DNA from: Lophius americanus
Taxonomy: Eukaryota > Chordata > Actinopteri > Lophiiformes > Lophiidae
NCBI GenBank assembly: GCA_037951165.1
Contig: JBBDHG010000015.1
Location: 12,210,001 to 12,274,000 of the forward strand
Direction: 5' to 3'
Length of the DNA: 64,000 nt
A model generated the notes under the pieces. The model had not been told where the DNA came from and searched no databases. It saw only the letters and a program-made list of their open reading frames with translations. This document shows positions 47,646 to 59,992 of this stretch, in pieces (positions within the stretch are counted from its first letter, which is position 1; each line of letters starts with the position of its first letter). Both the position numbers and the translations under genes were made by a program.

Positions 47646-50600
47646 ATTTCATTTATAATGCACTTTACATTTGGATCAAATCTCAAAGTTTTTCAAAGTG
47701 AGTGTTCTTCATTCCATTTGCACTCGGAATTTCCGAGTTCCCGGTTAGTAGTTTCAACTGGAACGCCCAAGGAAGTCGGTATTCCTACTCGAACAGTCGG
47801 ACGAGCTTATCAGACATCGTTCAACCAACTAGGCTATTTGAAAAGAGCAAACGCAAAGGACTTGGTCCGATTCAACTCTGGTTCACCTGCAATTAGCGCG
47901 TTTAACCAACATTGGTTGGCCAGCTTGTCACAGGAAACATCAGTTGAAGCAATTTTGTTTTTTAATAGATAGCATATAGTTCATGATACATTTAAAAACA
48001 TTTTTATACGTTTGAATTCAATTCATATTAAAGCAAGCTATTTCAAGTCAGATTCTTCTCCACCAACAATATGTTTATTAGTTTTGTTTTTAAGTATAAT
48101 AATAACAATAATAATAATATCTTTTAAATGAATTACAAAAAGCTACACACAGTGGATTTATTTCTCTGGGCCAGACCCTTCCCTGATAAGCAGGCACTAA
48201 TAAAATAGATTCAGCATGTTCACAAACCAACCGTCCCTCCCAATTATTCTCCGAGGACTGTCATAAAGGAAGAAAATACTTCTACCAATCACAGTTATAC
48301 AAATCAGTGTCAACAGGTGGGTTGCCAGGTGTGTCCTCTGGATTACCAGAAAGATGCACAAGAAAGGAGCCAGACTCTGATGATGAGAGCTCCTCTGATG
48401 ATGAAAAGAGATTCGCTGACGACGAAAAGTCCTCCTCTGATGATGAAGAGAGGTCCTCTGAAGACGTAGAGACATCTTCTGATGACATAGAGAGCTACCT
48501 CGACTCAGAGAAGTGTTACAACCAGCATGACCCAGTGCTTACATTTGTAAATGGAGATGAAGATCTAGACTGTGAGTTGCTTTCTGCATTTACAACTTTA
48601 ACAAATATAAATTAGCCGACTACATTTGAACTAAATATACTCTACTTTTGAAAAGTTGCTTACTTAATTTTAACAGGTGTTGGTTGGACGTATTAATAAT
48701 AAGTAAGCTACTAATTTAATGAATTCATTTTCAAGTGTTATCTAAGAATAGTAATCATGAAGAACAGTGTTTTACATATATAGAAAATAATTAATCCAAA
48801 TTGATTCAACTACATTTTCCCCAGTAAACTACTTTTTTTTTTTTACATCTACAGACAATTTGGCTACTAAATATAACTAGGGTTGTTTTATTCTTGGTAG
48901 CAAATCTAATTAAATGAAGTTGCTTCAGCTCAAATTTTATATAAAACCACTAAACACAGAAATTTGAGTTTCATGAAATTAACATTTGCAAGGAAGGAAG
49001 GAGGAAACTTGATTTGAAATAATGGGTTATGCCATTCCAAATTTCCATCCCTGTGTGTCTCATATAGTTGAGTGCCATGACTGGAGGTCTCCGAGAGCCA
49101 GGATGTCCTGTGGACACGCTGTCACCCAGATGTCTCTCACGCTCTGGTGCCGCAGGCTGCTGGACGAGGTAGACGGCTTTTATCATCATCATCATGAAAT
49201 TCGAAAGCTGAATTAGTGTTTCACTTTGACCATGAAGCTGTGAGTGTAATAAAAACATGGTTTTATGGTTAAGGTATAGTTTTAATCAGAAACAATCCAA
49301 ACATATATGGCTGAAGTTGATCCTTCACACAACGTTAATCTAACATTGCATTTGTAAAGGAATCCGAGCCAAAGTTTTGAGGTGTAGCAGCAGGGAAACC
49401 CATTGATGCGCTCTCCATTTATATTAAACCGCAAATGACGGTCAGACACGTTCCTTGCATTAGAAAAAGAGTCATTATATTGTCCTTCAAATGATAACAC
49501 ACTGCGTAACTAAAATAAGAATTAACCAAAAAAAATATCCAACTAGTGTCACCGGAGCGTTACGAAAGCAAATACTATTTCCCCTTCCAGGCGGAACACC
49601 GCTCAAACACAAGATGGTTCTGACTTTTAATAGGTTAACCGTTAATTATCACAACAGTATTCACGACGATCAAAACATGGATTTCGGATTATGTGTTCCT
49701 TTGGCTTTGGCCTAATGTAATAGCTCTTAAACCAATAATATCCGAGAGCCATTTTTCCTTAAATGAGTATTTTGTGGGATATTAATAGACCATTTAAACA
49801 ACAGTCTTTAAAAAAAAAAAAAGGATTATTTAAGAACTCAAGTTTCTTTTTTAACTTGTAATTTGTTACTAGACAAAATTTATACCCATTGCAACTCAGC
49901 TCAATAGAGTAAACAATAGAGTACAATATTGTGAAATTGATCTCTGCATTTAACCCATCCATGAGGGAGCAGTGGGCTGCCCCTGTGAAGGGCTCGGGGA
50001 ACTGATGTATCAGGGTCTTGATCTGGACCCACGGCTTTTGTGTCAGGGACGGGGATCGAACCCTGGTCTCCTAGATCAGGGACAAAGGAAGTCTAACCAC
50101 TGAGCTAAAAAATCCAGGATTCAGTACTGGTTTAATGACACGTTATCAAAGCATTAGGATTGTAAAATGGAATATAACTTACAGTTGGTAACGAAACACT
50201 TAAACACTTACACAGGAAAGGAAATTGAACTTGTAATTGGAGTTGGTTTGCAGTGAAGCTTGTAGGCAGGAATAGACCGACATATATTGAAAATAAGTCT
50301 CAATATTTTTCCCTATTAATTTTTTTTTTTTTATATAAGGGCAAGTCCAAATTTGTCTGTGGCCAAGCGAAATGTGATGTTGGATGGCCCTTTGAAGAAG
50401 TTTGTAAAATGGCTCTTTTGACCCCAAAAGAAATTGAAGAATTTGAGAAGAAAATGTTTTGCAACGCCAAGGAACTCTTGGAGGTCAAAGGAGTAAGTGT
50501 CTGTAATAAACTGATCACAAACTGTCCATATATGCCATAAGTATGAAAGTGAATATTAAAACATTCTGTTTTCCATATACTTTCTCTAATAGTGTCCTAG

Positions 50601-51054
50601 TTGCAAGTCTCTGGCGATGAGAAAAGATCTCAACAATCTGAATGTGGAATGCAATGTGTGCACAGCTACCAAAAAAAGAGTTTATAGATTCTGCTGGCAG
50701 TGTTTGAGGGAGTGGAAAGGTCCGGCTCCACGTCAAGATCGCTGTGAAAATAATGGCTGCCAAAGCTCTCTGGAAATACTGATGACCTGTCCAGAAATCA
50801 CCTTCAACGATGTGAAGGGGGTCAAAGGCTGTCCCACAACCCGTGCCTGTCCCACCTGCGGCTTGCTGATAGAACATAAGGGGACTCAATGTAAAAGCAT
50901 CGTGTGTGGACGGTGTAGAGTGAAATTCTGTTTTGTGTGCCTGGGATTCACGGACCAGTGCCTGAAGGGGAAACCGTACGCCGCTTGTCCATCTGGTGTG
51001 GCACCTAGACAGACCTCCATACCTGTGTGGAGGAAGAAGGAAAGTTATTTCTGA
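47274..51054 (+). CDS. RING-IBR-RING E3 ligase-like protein with myristoylation-type N terminus
   Basis: Five exons: 47274-47535, 48317-48571, 49068-49168, 50340-50492, 50593-51054; phases 1,1,0,0; 410 aa. The N terminus MGGKLSKKLKTKR has Gly2/Ser6 and a polybasic run (N-myristoylation pattern). Exons 1 and 2 are acidic Ser/Asp-rich and end in related motifs (EKCY..D..L.F..G..DLDC). A RING1-like part follows (MSCGHAVTQMSLTLWC, KFVCGQAKCDVGW), with an atypical first Cys pair. Next come IBR-type CxxC pairs (258/261, 277/280, 291/294, 308/313), then RING2 CPTCGLLIEHKGTQCKSIVC with Cys357 at the position of the RBR catalytic Cys. RBR ligases pass ubiquitin through that Cys. The family looks teleost-specific to me and has no name I can give. 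I chose ATG 47274 because upstream in-frame codons lack an ATG. A poly(A) signal lies at 51603. Confidence 0.82.
47612..47690 (-). repeat. AAT microsatellite and inverted retroposon tail in RBR intron 1
   Basis: About 11 AAT units followed by 'acatttcatttataatgcac', the reverse complement of the retroposon tail seen at 34145-34200. Confidence 0.6.
49925..50115 (-). repeat. SINE-like repeat in RBR intron 3
   Basis: 'ctctgcatttaacccatcc', 'agcagtgggctgcccctgtg', 'ggggatcgaaccctggtctc' and 'taaccactgagcta' are hallmark words of an abundant teleost tRNA-derived-like repeat. Confidence 0.65.
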
Positions 51055-53362
51055 GCTCATGGAAAACAATGTCTTTTTTGGTTTCTCTTTTGCTTATGCA
51101 ACAAGATCATACAACCTGAGAATTACTTCCTCCAAAGCCAAAACATTTAACAAGACTATTTTTATTTAAATCCAAATTGTGGTTATTAACATGGGTTGAA
51201 TCTTTGCTAATATTACATTATTCAATTCTACCATCATTTTGCTTTCAATATGGTTACAATATGTTGTCATTTTATTCTGTCTTCTCTAAGTGTTTCATGC
51301 ATTTATCATTTGTTTTCTTTATTAATCATTTCTATGTTTGACAATCATGCCATCATGGTTTTCCAGTTTATAATATATGAATTGATTATATGACATATGA
51401 CATTTTTTTGCCGTGATGTAGAATGCCGTGGCTATGAAGGATGTTCAGTTCAGGATGTGAAGTGGTGAACACGTCTAAGCCGAGGTTAAGTCATTAACAT
51501 CAACGTTCAACGAATGTTCAATCATTTGTATGAGTAAACATCTGACAGTGACAGTACTGTCTGTCAGTTTGGTTCAGGTTCGGCAATGTTAGAACATACG
51601 GCAATAAAGTTGATGCAATGTAATTTAAGCGCTTATATTGTGTTCAGTAAATATGAAAAAAAAATAAAAATAACTTGGGAAAATATATTCAAATTTGTAC
51701 AAAACTCCAACTGAGTTTTCCTTTGTGTTGTAACAGAAAACTAATACCAAAATCTCCAGTATGTTAGGATAAAGGGGACGGAACCTTTATCCTATCAGAA
51801 CGTAGGAATTTCACAAATAACTATTTACAACATGGTATAATTAGTGCTGTCAAAAGCTGCCATTGAAGTTCAGAGGATTTTAACCCATGCAAAGTTGTTG
51901 GTAACTTTGATAGGGGCTGGGTCAATGCTACGGCACTGAAGAACACAGGATTGGACAATCTCAGTGATGAGATCTTTTCAGCTGCATTGAGAAGCTTTGA
52001 ATCTGAATGACGACAGGCAGTCTAGATATTGGGTGATCTTTGTCCAGGTGAGGATAATGATGTTCAGGCTTTTCAGGTTTGGTTGAACTCATTTTGTGTT
52101 CAAATAATCCAAAAAATAGAGCCAGGAAATATTTCAAGGACAAAGTTCATACTATCAACAGTGTTATTTTATTTTGCAATTTTATCTCAGTAACTTACTA
52201 AGCTCGTAAAATGCGTCGTAAAGAAGACAATGTTCTGAATTAACCTATGATCAATTTAGAATTTTTTTTTTTTTTACATTATATTTATAATAATATTTTG
52301 TTATTTATCAGATTGTAAACACTTTATATGTCATTAATAAAAATGTAAAAACGATTTATAACATAGTTCGCCATCATCGATTTGGAGACTTCATTTGGCC
52401 AAATCATCCTCTTGCACTACTTTCTTTTCTGAGGCTTCAGTGTAATTATGTACTCACTATTTGGCAAGTCTCTGTTAAACTTTACATTTTCTGAGTTATG
52501 GTAGCTTTTTAATGAGTTCCAAACTTAGACAGTAAATAAGTTACAAACCATTTTAACCATCTTAATAGGAGTAGTATAGTTGTATTATAAAGTTTTACCA
52601 CTTCAAGAAGCCTCTAGGACAGAATGATATTTAATAGAGACTGTGTTTGTTTGGGTTCCTTCCACAGCTTCCTCCATCAGTCCAAAAATATGTAATATAG
52701 GTGAACTAGAAAGTGGTTTCAGGTTTGAAAGGGAATGTTTGTCCAGGGTCTGCCCTGGATATCTCTCTCAATTTCAGACAGGGTGAACAGTTATAGGAAA
52801 TGGATGGAAGAAAAAAGGGATAACTTAATACATAATCTTTTCTTGCGTATAATTCACTCCAATGAATTCAACAACAATGATATATTTTTTAAAGATCTTT
52901 AATTGTAGATATAATTCTTATAGGTATAATAGTTATATGCATATAATAGTTCATTTGATTTATTGTGTCACATTATGATTAATAACATAATTTTCGTCTT
53001 AATAAGTAAATGGTAAACAAAGACTCGTGTTTTACACAAAATCCCATATCAAAGAAACAAGAAGTGCCAAAAGAGATATGTAGTATTATAAATTGAAAAA
53101 TAGCAAATAAAAATAACCTAAAGCAAACAATAAGTTCATAAATGTTTCCACCGGGTCTGTCCAGCTCTAGAGGTCTGTCACAGTCAGCGCATCGGGCTTC
53201 TCACATGATGTCACTTTGAAGAGGAAGAAAAGTTGCATATATTTGGTATTTTTATGATTTATATTAATGTGTACACATGTCCAAATAATCAAGTCCAGAA
53301 AAAGCATTTGGTAAATAGCTATGTTGCGGAATTCTTATGCCTGCAAATTTGCATAATATAGG
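51055..53362. other. RBR 3' UTR and intergenic region to USP-B
   Basis: The AATAAA at 51603-51608 fits the RBR 3' end. From 52640 to 52815 is a common teleost repeat ('ttccttccacagcttcctcc', 'ccagggtctgccctgga', 'aggaaatggatgga'). No gene is supported. Confidence 0.55.
52640..52815. repeat. SINE-like interspersed repeat
   Basis: Words 'gtttgggttccttccacagc', 'tccagggtctgccctggat' and 'ggtgaacagttataggaaat' followed by 'ggatggaag' match the common fish repeat also seen in part at 34490 and 40870. Confidence 0.6.
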
Positions 53363-56300
53363 CTATCTCGAAAAAGAAAGATCACCTTCCTCTCCTCTTG
53401 CAAGAGAGAACGATGTGTCCACCTCCAAAATCCTCCTGGGCTTTTCTTCATCTTCAGTGTTTGTGTTGCTGACATTTCCTTTGCTTTCATCCTCTTTCAC
53501 TTCTTTTGGAGGAATATCTTCAGCCTGTTCTTCATGATCTTCTGAATTGCTCTTAGTGGGTGTCTGACACTCTGTGGCTTAAACAAAAAAAAGAAAAAAA
53601 TCATACAATTGGTCATTATAACTAAGCTCAGAAATATTTACATTTTACGTTTGCATCCTCAATAAATTCTAGTTCAGATAGAAAAGTTCAAGGAAATCAT
53701 GTGTATGTGGATTCAACTGCGCCACTGTGTAGCTGATACACCAATCAGTCATAACATTATAAACCCTGACAGGTGAAGTGAATGACATTAGGCATCAAGG
53801 GAACATTTTATCCTCAAAGTTGATGTGTTGGAGCAGGTAAATAGGCAAGCATCTGGATCTGAGCAACTTTAAGACGGGCCAAAATGTGATGCTAAACTAA
53901 ACTAAACAACTAAAAATTTAACTTGATAAAAAACATTGACATTACTTTAGTGGTCTGCAGTGAGGCAGAGGTTATTATGGATGAGAGTCTTTGTTTACTG
54001 TGCATTGGCGAGGTTGTTGGATGCAGTGAACAATTCTGATAAAAAGTATGTGTTATAGGACATTATTGCACGGAACCATAGTACATTAAAACCTAAAACA
54101 AAAATACGAACCTGAGCAGGAGCATGAGCAGACGTTGTTTACTTCAGTATTCTTACTTCTGTACATGAGCAGATACGCAGTGCTGGATCTTTTGAACATA
54201 ATTCGGGAAGTCATTCTAGGAATGACTGCATGAATTCAACACATTCATGCAATCCAACATGTTTCACATGGGATGATAAATGAGATTTATCCAACATACT
54301 TGTAGGTCTCTTTTGCAAATGGCTCTCCTTCAACCTGCAGCATTGAGAGGAACTTTTGAGTAAAATGAAATAAATTTTGTTCTTGTTTTCTATATTATGA
54401 ATATGTATAATACTGATGGAGAAGCCAAATCCTTAATCACCTTGCTGATGCGAATATCGTCATACTCATACCAGTTGTTATCCTCATTGGACAAGATGGT
54501 GGCTGTGTAATGTCCTTCTCCTCGGCAGCCCTTGTGATTCACTATCCCATACAGCTGGTACTTCTTGCCCTACAATGAAGAAGACAGCCTCCTATATTAG
54601 AACAATATAGAAACAAACAAAAGGATAACAATTCAAAGTCGATTCATCTTACCTTTGTCTTTAATAAAAGTGGCACCTCAACACACCACTCAGATTTAAC
54701 ATGAGACATGGCATTGTAGTCAAAATCAAATTTCTTGAGGAGAAGTGTCAGAATCTGAGGAAATCCCACCATTTCACAGTCCTGAATAAGAGCAGGAAGA
54801 TGTATTAGATTTTATTATTAATATTTCTGGCAGCTACAGCTTGTGTTGGTTAACTCACAGTGGTAGCCTCTCTTTTTATTTGGCATTCGCTACAGTACAC
54901 CAAGTTGTCTCCACTGAACGTCTTGGTCAGGAAAAACCTTTCAAAGTTTTTTTCCTGTAAATACATACATTTTGTTTCATCTTTTTTTTTAAATACAATA
55001 GTATTGTCACACATTTTGCCACCAGCAGGACCTACTAACAACACTCCATAGCAGATCCACCATTTTTCAGATCACATTCATAGAAAATCTTAATCAAACG
55101 TCCAGATGCTTTTCACTTGATCCATATTGGAAGGTTCTCTATTACTTAAACTAATTGCTTTGTTGTCATTTGGAGTTAGTGTAATGAACATCGATCGGAT
55201 GTTCAGTGGGGAAACGCTATCCCCTCGCACACTTGCCACAGTTACTGCTCATTTACGGTTATTATTCTCACCTTTCACATATACTCGTTCTTAATTAGTC
55301 ACATCACAGTTTGAGGCATCAGTTTACGTCAGTTGTGCTCATTCACCCCGCCATATCTGACCAATCAGGGTGGCGCACCTTCATAATAAGCCTATAATCA
55401 TCAGCTTCTGTCCATTTAAATATAATCCTCTCCATTTATTTAGTTCTTTGATGCTGCTGGTTTGCACACCCTTGACCTTCCCATCTCTTTAGATCCATCA
55501 GCCATGTCATTTATCAGTCTCAGCAGAGTCATGAGACACCACCACCAGTATCCTGACTCCATAGTTGGTGAATGTACGTACTCTTTATGGGTGGGGGGTC
55601 TTTAAGTGTATGTCACATTTGCTGGATTAATTACTTTGTTATTTCTTTAAGGCTTCTTTTGTCCTTTCAGGGATTATCATTTTTGTAGCCATGAAGATAA
55701 TGTGACTACTACACCTTCACATTCTGAATATGGCTGTCTGCATTTCTCCTCCTGCATTTTTACTGTTTTTAATTTTTGCAAGCAGATTCACAGATAGATT
55801 ATATGTTTAAATAAACAGATGGTTGTTGCATAATGAGCCTCAAGGGGTAAATACAAGAAGAAAAATATTTGAGAAATACAAATAGTTCACCTCTCTGAGA
55901 AGTCTGAGCTATGACTGCTTACCACACTGAAGGCTGCATCATCTGTGTCTTCTAGTGACAGAGGAAGAGTCCAGAATGGATATTTCTCTTCAATGATGGT
56001 GTGGCCTTCTGAACACTTTGTTGTGTTAATCAGCTCTCCTTTGAAAACCTTGAGATAGAATATGACTTAAAATGAAACTGACACCAATGATTTCTTGACT
56101 GTACTTCATGAATCCTTACCTCAGAGACTTCTGATCCCACTTTGTGTAATATCATCTCCAAACATTCAGCAGCATCACGTTGTTCATTAACTACAGAAAG
56201 GTGCCGTACTTTTATTAGTATTTCCACAAACTACATCCATCAAAAGGATTATTTCAGTGAACCGATGTCTAGTATGTGAAACTCTTCCTGTTGCTGCTAA

Positions 56301-59300
56301 ATATTTTTCTCTTTTTAAGTGAGATACTTACCATAATTTATCTCCAAACACTCTATAATGTTTTCTGTGTCAGATGTGTTTTTTTTCAGGTTTTCAAAGA
56401 TGCTTATCAAGTCATAATCTAGCTTTTGTGTCCATGGAACCAACCTTTAGGAAGACAGTAATTGTTTGGTGACAATGTGTTACCGTAAAATACAATTATC
56501 GATGGAGTCTCAATTTCAGAAGAAGAAGCACAGCAGGGAGTAGAAAAAATGGAACCCATGCGGTTTCATAATGTGATTATAATATTTGGGGCCTCAGCTG
56601 ATAACCAAGCCTGATTAAGATCCAAATCCACTGTTACAATCTACGGACACAACCATATCTATTAATGTTATTAAACTAGAAATACCTGAAACCACATGAG
56701 CCTCACCATCAATCAAAGAATGCACTAAATGAATGTGGATGTTGTACTCTCTCTCTTTGTGTTTTAATTAAATCCTAAGCCAATTGTGATCAATTGTTAT
56801 GTTTTCACACTGATATCCCAAACATTAGATTATTTTAACATTGCTTTCTCTTTTAGACTGATTACCTATTCTACTGAATACAGTAAGATAGATTATTTCA
56901 GGAAATGTTTTCTATTAGCACAAACAGAATTCTCCAGCCATTTATATTTGCTACTGAAGGAAGCATTTGTTTCAAACCTGTCGTGGATCTCTGTTGTCAT
57001 GAAGAGAACTTGTAAGACACTGTTCAGGCAACATGTGCCTCCCTTATTATGCAGGCCATAATGATTTCTTCGCAGCTGAGTATCTTAAAACAAAGAAATC
57101 AGTGTCATTACTTTATTTTTCTTTTAACGTCACCGTTCTTTCCTTATCAACAACAGTAGTGTGATTATGCCTCGTTATGTCCAATATCATCTGTAGTGAG
57201 AGCAGGGAGCAGTTGGAAGAAAAACCTGCTGCCGCTGGACAGAAAAGGAATTAAAGTCAGTTGCAGCAAAACAGAATAATTGAATGTGAATGAAAGGGAG
57301 GCAGGTGGAACAAAGATGATGCAAGGGGTTGAAGTGAAGAAGGTGCAAGTACTTGGGGTCAACTGTTCAGAGCAATGGCATGTTTGGAAAACAGATGAAA
57401 AAGTGAGGATAAGTAGGATGAAGTGGGTGGAGAATAGTGCCAGAAGTTATCTGTGACAGAAAAGTAGCAGCAAGAGTGCCGCAGCTCTGCTGTCTGGTTT
57501 AGAGACGGTGGCCCTGACTTAGAGAAAAGAGTCTGAGCCGGACGGCCCAGTTCAGACGTCTTGGAGACAAAGTAAGAGAGACCAGATTGAGATGGTTTGG
57601 AAATCCGAAGAGGAGGGATAGTGGATATATTGTTAGAATGACGTTGAAGACAGAGCTGTCCACTTCATTAGTCTTCTGTACATGAGCAGACACACACGGC
57701 TGGATCTGCTCATGTACATTGCTACATGTGTTATGTTAAATAAACTTAGCCCTTCTTTGCCTTTGTTTTACATCCTTTAATTACACCAATATATTTTGCT
57801 TCTCCCTTACCTCTTCTTCTTGTCCTTGATTTGATTTTATTTAGAAATCGCCGAAACGCATCGCGCACTCTTCTTGAATTTTCTCCTGGAGACAAAAAAA
57901 GACATTTCATCCAGTCGTATTTAGATGAGCAATTCATGTCAATGTAAGTTTACCAAAAATTTGGTGAGGTTTTATCAACACTAAGTGTTTTTTTTTTTTT
58001 TTACAATTTGTGAAAAAGAGCTATAGTTCACTTTCCTTGAAATTTGGCCATCTGACATCATGCACCCTCATTTTCTGCTGCCTAAGGGCTAAACATCTCT
58101 ATTGTCTCTGTGATATCTATATATCTAATACAATATCCCTTCTACTTTTCCCCAATTCTGATACATACACACATATATTTACATATATAAAACAAACCAA
58201 GGTTCATTTAAACATACAATTTCTTCTTTTTTTTTTGAAGGAAAATGTTCAGGCTGAAGCTTCAGCTTATGATGCCTACCCTTTTTAACATATCACATTA
58301 TGTTTTAGTTATTCTATTAAAAAGTCTTCTTTTACATACAAACATACAAACACACACTATAAATATGTATTCATATACACATACAGTATTATATCTGTCT
58401 ATACAATATACACAAGCATGTACATGTGTACATACATACACACTTACATATATACATAAATATTGAAAGTCTAAGCAAAGGTTCAATATTTTTATTGCAT
58501 ACATTACTAAACTAAATGCAGTATAGTAAGAAACCAATTCAATCAACACTATCCAGGTGCTACTGAGAGATCTCCAGGCCTTCACAGGCTACATGAGGTA
58601 TACCATCCCTCCAGGAAGTTCTGGGTCTACCCCGCAGTCTCTGCCTGTGAGGCATCCCAACCAGATCAACGTCAACTGGAGCTTTTTAGTGCTATGGAGT
58701 AGACACTCCACTCTGAGCTCCCTCTGGATGTTGGAGCTCCCCACCCTAACTCTGCTTGTATCCGTGATACCCTGTTTTTGATCACTACCCAGAGCTCATT
58801 ATCCTATATTGTCAGGCTGAAATGTAACAGCCTAATAACTTGAACCTTGAAAGGGGACGACCACAACGGTCTTAGACTGTACCTGATCTCCATGTGACCT
58901 TGAATGCCTGTGTCAGCCGTAACAGCCCAACCGTGTCCAACCAAAGCGATGCTCAGCCAGGATATTGTGAGTATCCTTACAGATTCCATGACTCTGTCAC
59001 TCCAAGCAACTCCAGAAATGGAAACAGTTCAGCCTCATTCCAGGAGAACCAATTTTCTATTCCAACTAAGTATAATTGGTACCACTCCGACTCCTGAATC
59101 AGTTCCACTTCTTTACTGGATGGAGATGTCATATTTCCCCCTCGGACCAGTCTTAGAGGCTAGAAGTTGCACATCCAGGTCCTAGCCCTTGCTTGCCAAC
59201 CAACATGCCATTCATTCAACCCCAAAGCCTGTCCCTGCTGGTGGGTAACGGCTCCATGAAGCCCTTGTGGACTGTGTCACACGCAGCACCATAGTTGGTG

Positions 59301-59632
59301 ATGGCGTGTCCTCCAGATGCTTAGTGCCATGTCTCGTTTCCAGGTCTGGTTCCAGAGTGGGGGGTTTGGTGGTTGTCTAACAAATGTTTATATCGAATTG
59401 AATCATCAAATGCAATGCAGAGCCTCATAAAATTGGCAAGCAAGTAGGTGAATGAATCAAACCAAAGCAAAAATAGGCTTGAAAAGAGATCATTGTTTGA
59501 GTTTAACACTGAATTCATGCCTTCTGAAGTTACGATTTAGCATGTGGTTAGTCAATACCATTAGTTAACTCTAGTACCTTCTTGATTCTTATTGCCTTTC
59601 TCTTGTTTGTCCTTTTGTGCAGCCATGTTCAT
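53363..59632 (-). CDS. USP-B: ubiquitin-specific protease-like protein, intact frame
   Basis: Exons (minus): 59578-59652, 57811-57885, 56978-57083, 56332-56444, 56120-56190, 55923-56048, 54859-54954, 54653-54781, 54441-54569, 54300-54334, 54157-54215, 53363-53577. All phases fit; from the first ATG in the 59578-59652 exon the product is 402 aa. Basic N-terminal segment (RRVRDAFRRFLNKIKSRTRRR), Cys box GLHNKGGTCCLNSVLQVL (Cys61), QRDAAECLE, TTKCSEGH and VYCSEC zinc-type pairs, His box GHYTATIL, WYEYDD, STAYLLMYR core end, then an acidic hydrophilic tail ending LSFSR. Catalytic residues are present, so activity is plausible. The residue after the catalytic Cys is Cys rather than the usual Tyr. 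Unlike USP-A there is no TM segment. Further 5' exons may exist, since near-identical exons lie upstream; the true start is uncertain. Confidence 0.8.
53735..53890 (+). mobile_element. Solo left end of a Tc1-like element
   Basis: 'acaccaatcagtcataacat' followed by 'tataaaccctgacaggtgaa' is the Tc1 terminus, followed by 'gggaacattttatcctcaa' and 'gcaagcatctggatctgagc'. It lies in a USP-B intron. Confidence 0.65.
57165..57660 (+). mobile_element. Non-LTR retrotransposon fragment (3' part of reverse transcriptase)
   Basis: Plus-strand words 'gagagcagggagcagttgga', 'aaaacagaataattgaatgt', 'gtacttggggtcaactgttc', 'gtagcagcaagagtg', 'ctgtctggtttagagac' and 'agattgagatggtttggaaa' are the conserved end of a LINE ORF2 common in fish (frame VRRLGDK....IEMVW). 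It has frame breaks and deletions. It lies in the USP-B intron between the 57811 and 57083 exons. Confidence 0.75.
57660..57715 (-). pseudogene. Relic of a USP terminal catalytic exon
   Basis: The minus strand reads AGATCCAGC, then TCTGCTCATGTACAGAAG, closely matching USP-B exon 54157-54215 (AGATCCAGC..., encoding AYLLMYR). It has no usable frame here and sits upstream of the USP-B catalytic exons, so it looks like a remnant of another copy. The 12-bp words GTACATGAGCAG and CTGCTCATGTAC form a perfect inverted repeat within it. Confidence 0.6.
58550..58815 (-). mobile_element. LINE-derived remnant
   Basis: 'tctgggtctaccccgcagtc', 'gtgaggcatcccaaccagat', 'ctccactctgagctccctct' and 'tgtatccgtgataccctg' resemble the strongly conserved antisense of a teleost LINE ORF (normally 'ggttctaccccgcggtctcc..ggaggcatcc'). 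Degenerate similarity may continue to about 59330 ('ggtgatggcgtgtcctccag'). Confidence 0.5.
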
Positions 59633-59652
59633 GTTGTCTCCTGAATCTCCAC
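59578..59652 (-). other. USP-B 5' exon, 75 bp, symmetric phase 1-1
   Basis: Bounded by 'cttcag' and 'GAAG|GTACTAG' on the minus strand. It encodes a lysine/glutamine-rich 25-residue segment with ATG codons, the likely start of USP-B. The 57811-57885 exon is also 75 bp with phase 1-1. Confidence 0.6.
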
Positions 59653-59992
59653 CTGAAGAAAACAAGGCTATTTTGATATTTTCTGTATTTGGGATAACAA
59701 TTTAATTCTAATATATTTTCACTAAAGTTCAGGAAGAACAACATGGTAGTTACTTGGTGAGATCTATAACCCATTTTATCCTGTTTGTTTTCAGTTGTTA
59801 CAGTCATCCCCCTGAACCTTGTTCTTATTCTCTCTCTCCTCTCACAAGGCAGCACAACAGCTCAGACCTCACAACAAATCTTTCTCAGGGCCTCAAAAAA
59901 AAAGGTTTGGATAAAAATAGTCATATTGTTTGAGCTTATGTGGTTTAAGTTTTGGCATGTTGTTAGTCAATACCATTAGTTAATTCTAGTAC

